Below are positions 55,201 through 64,000 of a DNA stretch of 64,000 nucleotides, piece after piece; the stretch's first letter is position 1, and each line of letters opens with the position of its first letter. Where the stretch lies: positions 25,250,001 through 25,314,000 of the forward strand of contig NC_133024.1 of the NCBI RefSeq assembly GCF_048771995.1. The letters are read 5' to 3'. The notes under the pieces are model-generated. The model was given only the letters and a program-made list of their open reading frames with translations. It searched no databases and was not told where the DNA came from. The stretch is from Taeniopygia guttata. Taxonomy: Eukaryota; Chordata; Aves; Passeriformes; Estrildidae. The translations under genes and the position numbers were made by a program.

Positions 55201-58200
55201 GCATGTTATCTGTACATCTATTTGACTCCCCCATGCTATACATAAACCAAAACACTCAGCTGAATATGTATTTAAGGTAAACACTGGACAAATGTCTGTG
55301 TTGAGCTGACAATGGCACAAATTTGAGCTGTGCTACTTTCTCAGAAGATCGAAGGACCCTCTCCCCACATCCACTCCAGCTTGGGAAATGGTCAGATGCT
55401 ATGATGTGAACCTTACAACTCAAAAACATCTGAAAGAAAGTGACTTACTTAAAAGTACATCTCAGGTTATGCACAAAATCCTGTGGGTTACACAAAGTTA
55501 ATGAAAAAAAAATCAATTTAAATGTTGAAACAGATAATTTTTCTACCAACCACAGGATTCTGCTGAAAATAAAAGTATATTTTGAGAACTGGGGGAATAA
55601 GGGAAGTCTGCAGAAAGTACTGAATTCAGCAATCTCTATTCTTTCCGTGTTTGACTTTGGCACTGCGATGAACTTCTGTCCTAATTTATTTGGCTTCAGA
55701 AAGACAGAACTGGAAAACAAACAGATAATAAATAATTATTGATGTGGAGTCCATTACTAGTGATTACAATGTTCCAAATCACCATATGCATGTTACCACT
55801 GTGACACTGTCGTGATTAGAAAAAGTATATCATGAGTTCTGGTTAATATACTCCAGAGCTGACCAGAGGACTTTCATATTTAATCAGTGCTGTTCAGCAA
55901 AACTCATGGTTCAGAGCCATGATGGGGCCTGATAACTGTAGTCGGACTGCATTCTGTACAGTTATTTACTTGGAAATCATAGAACAGTGATCCCAAATTA
56001 AATATTGTTTCCCATGACCTTTTTGCCTGTTAGGTTGGGCACAGGAAGCAACCAGGTCCACACCACTGGAAGCCAGTGCAGCTTTCCCCAGGACCCTGGC
56101 ACACTTCAGAGTAGATGCAAAGGGAGATGTGATCTGCAGCATCCCTGAGTCACAACATCTTTTCACAGGAAACAAGGCCCCCATCTCTGTGGGCTGGCTC
56201 TCAACCACAAAGACCTTCAACCTCAAAGTCCCACAGCCAGTTCCTTATAGTTTTCTTATTAAATCCAAGCTTTGGCTCATCCTGCCTGCTGGCTTTGCAT
56301 TACCATAAATCCTGATGATATTGGTGAGATCAATTCCCCAAGGTTAAAGGGCCCTCTTTCAGATGTCCTAAAGATAAGTTAAAATATTGAATGTCTTCAT
56401 CAATTTCTAATTTTTCTAGGATAAAAAACAAACTATACTGGCCCTTGAAAACATCTACAACAAATCATCCCACATGGCAAATCACCCTCATACTTACCAA
56501 ATGCCCATTGAGTAAGTGGACATCAACCTGCCTCCTACAGCTCTTAATGCAAAACAGCTAATCCATAGGTGATTAATCTCAAGGAGCCTTTTTCTCTCCC
56601 TCTGAATTAATGTCCTTCCTTGGAAAGCTTCACACTCCACACAGCAAAAGGAAGCTGGGAATAATTTCCTGCATTGCTGGGTCTAATTCCTGCTCCAGCA
56701 GAGCAATGTCACCCAGACACACAGAGCTTCAGGCTGCCATTCTGGCACTTAAAGCTTCTTGCCTCTTTTTCAAGTGTCTCTCTGAGACAATCCTTGGCTT
56801 AAGTGAGAGACACCACCACCAACATCAAGGTGATTAGTTGAGTTAAATTAGTTGTTTAGTTTAGCTTAACATTTATTAAAACTGAGAATTTATAACTGGA
56901 AGTCAAACATCTGAAAATGTAATTCTCAACCAGACCTAGAGGAAAATGCATCAGTGGAAATGCATGGCTCCTCTGTTGTCAGGACTGGAAGACACAGTTT
57001 ACTGCAGTATAAGGCCAGCATTAAAAGAGGTTATTCTGGAATTAATTTATCTTTGTAGCCCTAAAATCATCTGGTTTGCAGTACAAAGAAGGTAAGACCT
57101 TCTTTGCACTTACCCTCACCAAACACTGATGGTTCTGTTTACTTACATTCCATCTTCCTGCCCCAACTCTACACTCTTTGCTCCCCTCCCTTCCCCAGGA
57201 AGCAAAAGAGGATCCAAACTGCATACTTGAAGCACACTGACACTCCCCAGTGAAAAGCGATGGTAAACAAGTATAACTGGATATGATAGAAGAGGAAAAC
57301 ACGTTCTAGATTGGAAAGAAACTTGCAACTTATAAGGCTAGGAATTTTTTTTTTTCTAGGTAGAGAGGCACAGCTGATAGAAAAAATTGATAAGCTTTGT
57401 GACCCACGAGCATATCTTCAGATATCTAACAGGGATATCTGCAGCTGCATTTTTTCATATAAAACTGCACAGATTAGAAATTCAAATGTGTCCTTGAGTA
57501 ATGGTTTTTCCCATGACTGCACTTGCTAAGCCACACTGGCCAACATAATACCCCACAATTAACCCTACTCACCACCTTTTAAGGAAAAAAATTCCTTTGA
57601 GGTCATGCCTAAGGCAAAGCTCCTCAGAATTTTGCTATGTGCTCATTCGGGTCCCTAAAAATGTTTCACATCCTCGTACCTGCCCCACAGTTCAAGCTGC
57701 ACCCAGAGATGGTCGAGCAGACACGCTCACTTCACCCTTTTGCTTTGGGTGTCCCTAAATTACACTGCTACTGCTTGAAGAGGATGGCAAAGCTGTGTTC
57801 CAGCAGCAGGATGCCACACGTGTGTGCCACCTCCTTGCAGTCTGACAGGCATAACCAGTCCCTGGTTTTAAGGCACAGATACAAGTCAGCTCACAAGGCA
57901 ACCATGCTGCCTGCTGGTGTTCTGCTGCCCCGAGCTTTTGCTGCAGTCCTGCTCCTGGAAGCCAATCCTCTCACCTCTGCTTGTGCAGCTCCATATGAAG
58001 AGATCTCTAAGGCACTGATGAAGGCTGTCTTAACTCACAGGATTGCTTTCACACTGGAATCTGTAAGGGACTGTTCCCAACAGCTGCATAGCCAATGTTA
58101 CTGTGTAGAAGATGCAACTTTTCAACCAGCACAGAGAGATCCAGCACAGGGTGTTTGCTTTACAACACAAAGCTGCCTGCACAACTGAGTTGAGTTTTGT

Positions 58201-60486
58201 GATCAAAATCCACACTTTCAGCTCTACAGTAGATATCGAGCTCTGATCTCATTTATTCTGGGATTAATTAGGAGCAACATCTCCTGTAGTCACTGCTTTC
58301 ATAGGTTAAAACTGGTATAAAGTAAAGAGAGTCAGGCCCAAGGAATCAATCAGGCTGTGTCTTGTGAGCACAAGTACTTAGCAGGAGCTTCTACTCACTA
58401 TGAGTTTGCTTATTAGCAAAAACAGGTCTTACCATCAGCATCAGGGATGTTGGAGGGCAGGCTCACTTCCTGGAATACAATCAGCATTTCCTGGGTTCAA
58501 GTCGTTCACAGGCCAAAAATAACTGCATTTCAAGTGAGCTTCTACTCTCTGCTATTGAAAACTGCCTGTTTTTCCATTCACTGCAAAGTAAGATTGGACA
58601 CAAGCTTTTCACAGAAAAACAAAGTTTATTCTTCTTTAATTACTGAGGAGACATTTGAAGAGAGGGACACAGGGAATGTCACTGCAAATACTGTCACCAA
58701 AACCAGCAGGAAGACATTCTCCCAAATGTCTGACTTCATATCCTAACAGGAAAAAAAAAAAAAAGCCCAAAAAGCTACCCCATACAAAACCTAAAGAAAA
58801 ACCAATACAAATTAAAAAAAAAAAAAGCTTCACTGTTGCTTTGAAAACTGCAGTTTGCACTTCTACCAGAAATTTCTCATGCACTGAACCTGTACAATGT
58901 AAAAGGGTGAAAGCTGGCAGTGAGAGACTGTAGAGCCTGTAGTTCTTGGTTCTATGTCAGTCTGCTATGTAAATGGGCTTTTCTACCTCTGATCAAGTTC
59001 CAAAATTCCACAAACTATTTTGAAGACTTCCAGCCACTGTGGTTAATTTACCACAACTGCTCACTATTTTTGAAGGCTGTTGCTTCTTGCTCTGGAAACA
59101 ATGTCAGTTATACCAGGTGTCAAAGAATTTTAAAAACCACACTACATGAGACCTTTCTGTGTTGTTTAGCATGAAATTGCATGGGATGAATGGAGACCAT
59201 GACACAAACTGCTATAGTTTCTGGGAGCAGTTTCAGCCAGTTCCACCAATCATTTTTTTACTATTATTTCTCACATTAATAACAGAAAATAAGACTTTGC
59301 CCAAGCAGGCAAACAAGCTACAGGTTTACATTTACCATGATAACCACAACAAAGGATATCTTGTGTGGAGACTAGTTAAAAAGTTAAGAAGCAGACAGCA
59401 TTATCCTGATAAATTTATTGCAGGTGGAACAGGGAAGGATACTTGGGTCAGGAATACTGATCCCCCAAAACACAGCAACCAAACAAACAAATAAAAAACC
59501 CGTATAAAATACATCACTTTGGTTAAGATTATTTTGGGGATCCATTAGTAACTTTTAAGGTTAAATTTAAAAAATGCATGTATATATTACAAGAAGACAT
59601 GACAAAGATTTTATACATCTTGAGTATTTTTTTTAATAAATTATAAATATTTACAGAAAGCAGTAGACAAAAGTCCTACCAAAAGTGACTTGAATGCACA
59701 GTGTACAAGCTGTAGACTTGTGCAGCACAGCTGCAAATAGAAGAAGAAATTGTGGGAGTGGAAAGGGCATAAATTGAAACAAGGGGAAACCTGAAACCTC
59801 TGATCTCTGGTTACCAGTGTCAAACCTTCATGATTCTTTACACATATCACCTTCAAAATTAACTAAACTGGCTTTCAACTTTCATAAACAACCAGCATGT
59901 AAACATAATGAAAAACACTCCATAGCTTGATGTTCTGAAAGCATTAATGCATGGTGTTTTTCTTTTTAAACTTCATTATATACACAACCTCAGTTTTCAA
60001 GTTTTTGTTCTACTCTCAAGCAACTTAAAAACATACTATTATTTCCTAGGAATGAGTAGTAGTGAGATGACATTCTTAGAAAATATGAAGTGCAAAGGCT
60101 TAAAAAGCCTAAAAGTTAAAAAAAATATAAAAATTTTTAGGAAAAGCCCAAACCTGTTGTTAATGAGAGCTTTGTTTCAGTGCAACAACAAGCTGAAATG
60201 TAATTTTATCACAGAATGAATGACTGTCAGGACATGATCAGTTTGCCAGGCATCTAGCAACTCTAGGACCTAGCTTTGTCTAGAACCAAGATTAGAAAAT
60301 GCAAACTTCCACCCATCTGGGCCTGCTGAAGGATGAAGGTTTTTTTCTGACTGTAAAAAGGCACTGATAAAAAAGTGAAAGCTGACCAGTCTTTGATTTT
60401 TCCACATTCATGCAAATATATTAAACTTTAAATCTCTAAATATCAACTACAAAGAGGCTTTAGTGTGTTAGTAAAAATAACTATAA

Positions 60487-60542
60487 AACAAACCATATAA
60501 CAAACCATAAGGTTTGTTAAATGTTGAACCATATGGTTTGTT
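60487..60542. repeat. Nested inverted repeats
   Basis: Outer arms are a perfect 12-bp pair (60,487-60,498 with 60,531-60,542, aacaaaccatat). Inside them is a second hairpin with 9-bp arms (60,498-60,506 and 60,511-60,519, taacaaacc) around a 4-nt loop. The arms share the same core, so more than one folding is possible. Confidence 0.8.
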
Positions 60543-60809
60543 AAAATCATATACAACAATTCAAAAAATTTTGTCCGTGGTTTGGCCTATGTGTCTTCAT
60601 ATAGTAGCACTAGAAAGAGAAGGCTGTCCTTCCTGAGGAACAGAAAAATAGGCACTGGAAACAGTTCAGTCTTTAAAATACTTCTTGATGAAGCTCTGAC
60701 AAGTTCATTGCTTGTGGAAGCCCTTCAAGGGAAAAGGTAGCACCTCATTCATCACTGATTTCTATTGCTTCTCTTCCATATTTCTTTGGGCAACAAAGCA
60801 ATTATTTGC

Positions 60810-60823
60810 TTATGCTTTAGGAT
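60810..60823 (-). CDS. Candidate alternative terminal exon, coding start (minus-strand gene)
   Basis: Strong minus-strand acceptor: T-rich tract ending gtttcag at 60,830-60,824. If spliced directly from the phase-1 exon at 62,995-63,063, it reads D-P-K-A then TAA at 60,812-60,810. If entered in phase 0 from the micro-exon at 61,092-61,120, it stays open for 23 codons (starting ILKHKQII) and ends at a TGA near 60,754-60,752. No transcript evidence is available here. Confidence 0.3.
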
Positions 60824-61091
60824 CTGAAACAAAAGAATAAAAAAAGCACACAGGTAAATTACTATGTCTTTTCTTCTAGAAATTGAGCTAGCTACATGTG
60901 AATAGTGCAGGCTTTAAATACTAATGAGGTGTTGTGACCAAGACACTGTCACATCACTCATAACAATCCAGTTAGAGAAGGTACATGACCAACGGTATAT
61001 GATAGCCTCTAAACATTTAACCCAAATTATCTGTTTATGATTAGTCACATTCCTCTGCAACTGCACCACATTTAGAACATTTCTTACTTAC

Positions 61092-61120
61092 TGCCAGCCA
61101 TCTGCTAAGCAGCTGGTAAC
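61092..61120 (-). CDS. Candidate 29-nt micro-exon (minus-strand gene)
   Basis: Bounded by acceptor acttcacag and a consensus donor gtaagt. Entered from the phase-1 donor of the 62,995-63,063 exon it reads GYQLLSRWLA with no stop and leaves in phase 0, which keeps the next candidate exon (60,823 downward) open. Short enough to be chance. Confidence 0.25.
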
Positions 61121-62216
61121 CTGTGAAGTTGTTCTGACTCCATGATTTTGGATCACATAATCAGGCAATTAAGACACTACTTCTATTCAAATATTTTATG
61201 TCTATGATCTCAAGATCAGCTATGCATCACACATGCACGTGTTGCTGCTGCTGTTTCTTCCACACAATAATGCCAGGTGCTTTTGGAGTTTTCTCTTTGG
61301 AGGATTGAAAATACAGCTCTTATTTGACAAGGAGACTGAAGGGAAAGGAAGTTACAGTGTAGGAAGTTCAAGACTACAGCCTAAGTCATCACATGAAACA
61401 TGCATCAGCCCCTAACCAGGCTGGTTTCCAACAAGGCACCCACAAGCTCACTTATATTGGTGTTTCCACCTTGTTACACATGTAGCAACTCTGTAAGGGG
61501 AGCCACATGGATGTGCCAGGACACCATGCCCTTTTGGTCTTTGCTCCCATTTTGATAGCGCTTCCCGTCCCTTCCACTAATCTCTAGCTCAGCATCACTC
61601 CAGGATAAGATGTCAGGAGATGGTCTAGGAGAGCAGAGATGGTGACATATGCTACAAAACTCTGTAGGTGATGACAAAAAGAAAGCTGTCCCTAGTCTGG
61701 TTTTCATAATATCCCTGGAGAGGCTTGAAGTATTTTTATGATTTCTGTGTTTAAAATCCAAGCAGTTTTACTGCTAGTGATGATACTAAAGAACATGATC
61801 AAAAAGTCAGTTGCATGTGAGTGTGTGTGTTTGTGTGCTATTTCCTCATGTCTGTGCAGTGAGAGGGTCTGAATATGAAATAGGGTTCTGTCACTTTACA
61901 GCTTCAAGGATAAGCATCAGGTTTCATATCCCCCCCACCCCCAGAACACACAAAATGTTCTGCTCTCACATGGTTTGCAAACAGAATCCAAGCAAGCACA
62001 GCTGCATCTGTTGTCTCAGCACGACATACCAACAGGCCAGTTTCACATGCTAAACCTTTAAGGGCGATGCAGGAGCACAGTTTAGCCCAGCAAAGCAGCA
62101 TATCACATGGGAAAGTAATAATACACTGAATTCCTTCATTTGCCTTTCAGTATTACTCATTGTTAACTAATAGCATCTGACTCAGTCATTATGACACACC
62201 ACACCTTCCTCGGCAG

Positions 62217-62275
62217 CTATGCAGACTGTTCCAAGTCCATTCCTGGTTTCATGACAGGTTCATCAGCAGTTTTGT
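62217..62275 (-). CDS. Unidentified minus-strand gene, putative last coding exon
   Basis: Acceptor gtgttgcag on the minus strand, then an open segment joined in phase 1 to the exon at 62,995-63,063. The joining codon is Asp, followed by KTADEPVMKPGMDLEQSA and TAG (62,219-62,217). The composition, acidic and hydrophilic with no membrane segment, suits a cytoplasmic or disordered C-terminal tail. The protein family is not recognised. Confidence 0.55.
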
Positions 62276-62994
62276 CTGCAACACAGAGTCAAGTTTTTTA
62301 TATTCAGTCCTAACTCCCTCCCACCCTCCCATTCATCCATGTTTTCTCACATTTGGAGATTTTTCACCCCTCTTTTCAACATTGTCTTCAGCAAATACCA
62401 GAATTTATAGACATGATTGCTTGGCTGGTAGTTCAACAGAAGTATCAAACTTGGCAGAACAAAAAGCCTTGCAGCAGTAAGGTGCCACTTGCTTTCACAC
62501 TGCTGTGCATTTTGAGAATGTTTAAATGGATTACCTGCACTAGCAGACTCCAAAGTGAGTGAGCACAAGGCAATCCATTGTGGTGCAGGAAAAAAGTATT
62601 TTTGAACCAGTAATAAAATGTTTAAAATATAAGTACTATTTATTTCATCATTATAATTTTTAAAACTTTGTTTTGTGCATGTTTTATACTGTATGTCATA
62701 CTTGAGTGTGGTAATAATTGTATATAACTTATAAATATACATAAATTGGGTGTGCATGTTCAAAGTATTTTACAGATGTGGCAGACAATCACAAAAGGTT
62801 TGTTGACCACTTACCTAAATATGAAAATCAGAAATTAGTATGAGAGGCCAACAGTTACACCACTCAAGTAAGGACTGTATAACAAACAAAATTACATTTT
62901 TCCTTTTTTTTTCCAAGAAAGGAAAATTATTCACAGTTAACCTCTGTGTCAGTCAGCACACTCTCCCAAGACAGAGAGCTTCAACCACACATAC

Positions 62995-63063
62995 CTTCTT
63001 TAGTGCTGCTGGAAGAGTTGTTGGGCTGCCCCCCATTTCCACCTTCTGTATCCTGGGTCACTT
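62995..63063 (-). CDS. Unidentified minus-strand gene, penultimate exon
   Basis: Sixty-nine nt flanked by acceptor cttgcag and donor gtatgt. Phase 1 at both ends. Reads VTQDTEGGNGGQPNNSSSST then KE: a low-complexity Asn/Ser/Gly/acidic stretch with no known domain. A symmetric phase-1 exon can be skipped without shifting frame. Confidence 0.65.
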
Positions 63064-63449
63064 CTGCAAGGACAAAGGCAATACCCAATCCTGGACCTCA
63101 CAACACTCTGCCTCTCTACCCCATATGGATCAAGAACAATCTGACTGGGATTTGGACCATTTGTTTGGCAACAATAGTAAACCCTGACCAACATGCCTCA
63201 CTCCCATGGGATCACCATCCAACACCACCCTTCTCTCCTCCATTCCTGACTCTGCACTGTCTTCACAATCCCTCACACATCCTGTAAAGGCCAAGCACAG
63301 GAAGCTCCCAGTGCCCGTGGTGCCACCCTTTAGGTGGCATTAGGCAAAAGTCACACTGAACAAAGACTGCTCCACAGTCCAGGGACTTACCTCCTTCATT
63401 CATATCATGGCCATCTGCATGGCTACTGTGTGCATACACAATATAAAAA

Positions 63450-63901
63450 AGCCCCTGGAGAGCATCCAAAGGAGGGCCATGAGGATGATGAAGGGTCTGA
63501 AGGGGAAGCCTTATGAGGAGTGGCTGAGGTCACTTGGTCTGTTCAGCCTGGAGGAGACTGAAGAGAGACCTCACCAGTCTGCAACTTCCTTGTGTGGGGA
63601 AGAGGAGAGACAGGTACAATCTCCTCACTCTCATGACCAGTCACAGTACTAGAGGAAGTGGCATGAAGCTGAGGCAGGGCAGGCTTAGGGTGGATATCAA
63701 GAAAAGGTTTTACACCCAGAGGGTGCTTGGGCACTGGAACAGACTCCTCAGGGAAGTGGTCACAACACCAAACCTGACAGAGAAACATTTTAATAACACT
63801 CACAGGGATATGGTGTGATTTCTGGGGTGCCATCTGCAGGGCAGGACCTGGAGTCAATCCTGATGTGTCCCTTCCAACTCACAGATTCTATGATTCTATG
63901 A
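63450..63901 (+). mobile_element. CR1 LINE, 5'-truncated copy
   Basis: About 450 bp matching the 3' part of avian CR1: the cagcctggaggagactgaag and gcactggaacagactcc blocks (end of the reverse-transcriptase ORF and 3' region), then gtcccttccaact and the terminal ATTCTATG octamer repeated about twice. The frames are broken. It lies in an intron of the minus-strand gene, antisense to that gene. The octamer tail is diagnostic of bird-type CR1 and supports the organism call. Confidence 0.92.
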
Positions 63902-63966
63902 AGGGATCATGGCCAGTTTGCCTACTGGGTCAGTAGCACTGACTGCTCCATAGAACAGGCACTTAC

Positions 63967-64000
63967 CTTCCTGATTAACACCATTCTTAACTATCTGATT
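63967..64000 (-). CDS. Unidentified minus-strand gene, exon running off the window
   Basis: Exon end with a consensus donor gtaagt at 63,966-63,961. The eleven visible codons read NQIVKNGVNQE, and one further base makes GAA (Glu) with the next exon. The exon's 5' end lies beyond base 64,000. Position and orientation, tail to tail with ATP1A1, match human CD58, and phase-1 tail exons are common in immunoglobulin-superfamily membrane proteins. No diagnostic domain is visible, so no symbol is given. Confidence 0.6.

Larger units (their letters stand above)
42726..59400. other. Intergenic sequence
   Basis: About 16.7 kb with no recognised gene. Contents: A-rich tracts at 45,109-45,119, 50,100-50,112, 52,213-52,240, 58,750-58,764 and 58,814-58,827; a MEF2/E-box cluster at about 50,000-50,060; a splice-flanked 37-nt minus-strand segment at 46,767-46,803; and a lone 183-codon open frame at 57,637-58,188. 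None of these is supported as a gene. Confidence 0.6.
59401..62216 (-). other. Probable 3' UTR / 3' region of the minus-strand gene
   Basis: AT-rich sequence following the minus-strand stop codon at 62,217-62,219. Read on the minus strand, candidate poly(A) hexamers are ATTAAA at 59,637-59,632 and AATAAA at 59,419-59,414. It also contains an alternative acceptor at 60,824-60,826, a possible micro-exon (61,092-61,120) and nested inverted repeats (60,487-60,542). How much of it is UTR rather than intron is unknown. Confidence 0.4.

Noticed and set aside
55966..56226. 86-codon minus-strand open frame that reads plausibly
   Set aside because: No recognised family, no good acceptor or donor around it, and no link to the minus-strand gene's phase.
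58480..58510. T-arm-like gggttcaagtcg suggestive of a tRNA
   Set aside because: No matching acceptor, D or anticodon stems can be placed upstream.
63534..63818. 94-codon + strand open frame
   Set aside because: It falls inside the truncated CR1 element and is a residue of its reverse-transcriptase reading frame, not an independent gene.

Overview
The window is vertebrate nuclear DNA from a bird. Evidence for a bird: it carries most of a canonical 23-exon Na+/K+-ATPase alpha-1 gene (ATP1A1) with compact introns, a CR1 retrotransposon 3' end that closes in the avian-type ATTCTATG octamer repeat, and an ERV long terminal repeat of a type I recall from bird genomes. There are no bacterial-style genes, operons or CRISPR arrays.

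Region 1 (1-17,516): ATP1A1 on the + strand. Exons 3-23 are present. Exons 1-2, with the promoter, the 5' UTR and the first 41 codons, lie upstream of the window. The 21 exons total 2,949 nt and encode residues 42-1023 in the 1023-residue human numbering, with no gap, frameshift or premature stop. All 20 introns are GT-AG and the exon lengths match the mammalian gene. The catalytic, cation-binding, cardiac-glycoside-binding and beta-subunit-contact residues are intact. The gene ends in a 306-nt 3' UTR with an AATAAA signal and a guanine-quadruplex motif.

Region 2 (about 17.5-59.4 kb): roughly 42 kb in which I recognise no gene on either strand. It holds an ERV solo-LTR-like element (23,231-23,867), a (TTATTC)n array (about 30,170-30,246), many A-rich tracts, a (CA)n run, and short stretches that look like regulatory DNA by motif content only. 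A CpG-richer block with two abutting minus-strand ORFs (29.1-29.6 kb) and a lone 183-codon ORF (57.6-58.2 kb) are the only hints of coding potential.

Region 3 (about 59.4-64.0 kb): the 3' end of a minus-strand gene that enters from the right edge. Three exons with correct splice sites and the same phase (all phase-1 junctions) encode a hydrophilic Asn/Ser/Gly/acidic tail ending in a stop at 62,217-62,219. A micro-exon candidate and a second strong acceptor further downstream could give other C-termini. A CR1 element sits in one of its introns. The orientation, tail to tail with ATP1A1, is what human synteny predicts for CD58, and phase-1 exons suit an immunoglobulin-superfamily cytoplasmic tail, but the protein itself is not recognised.

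Functionally, ATP1A1 supplies the catalytic subunit of the plasma-membrane sodium pump. Nothing in the sequence links it to the convergent neighbour apart from position. No previously undescribed system is evident; the best lead is the unidentified minus-strand gene with its competing terminal exons.
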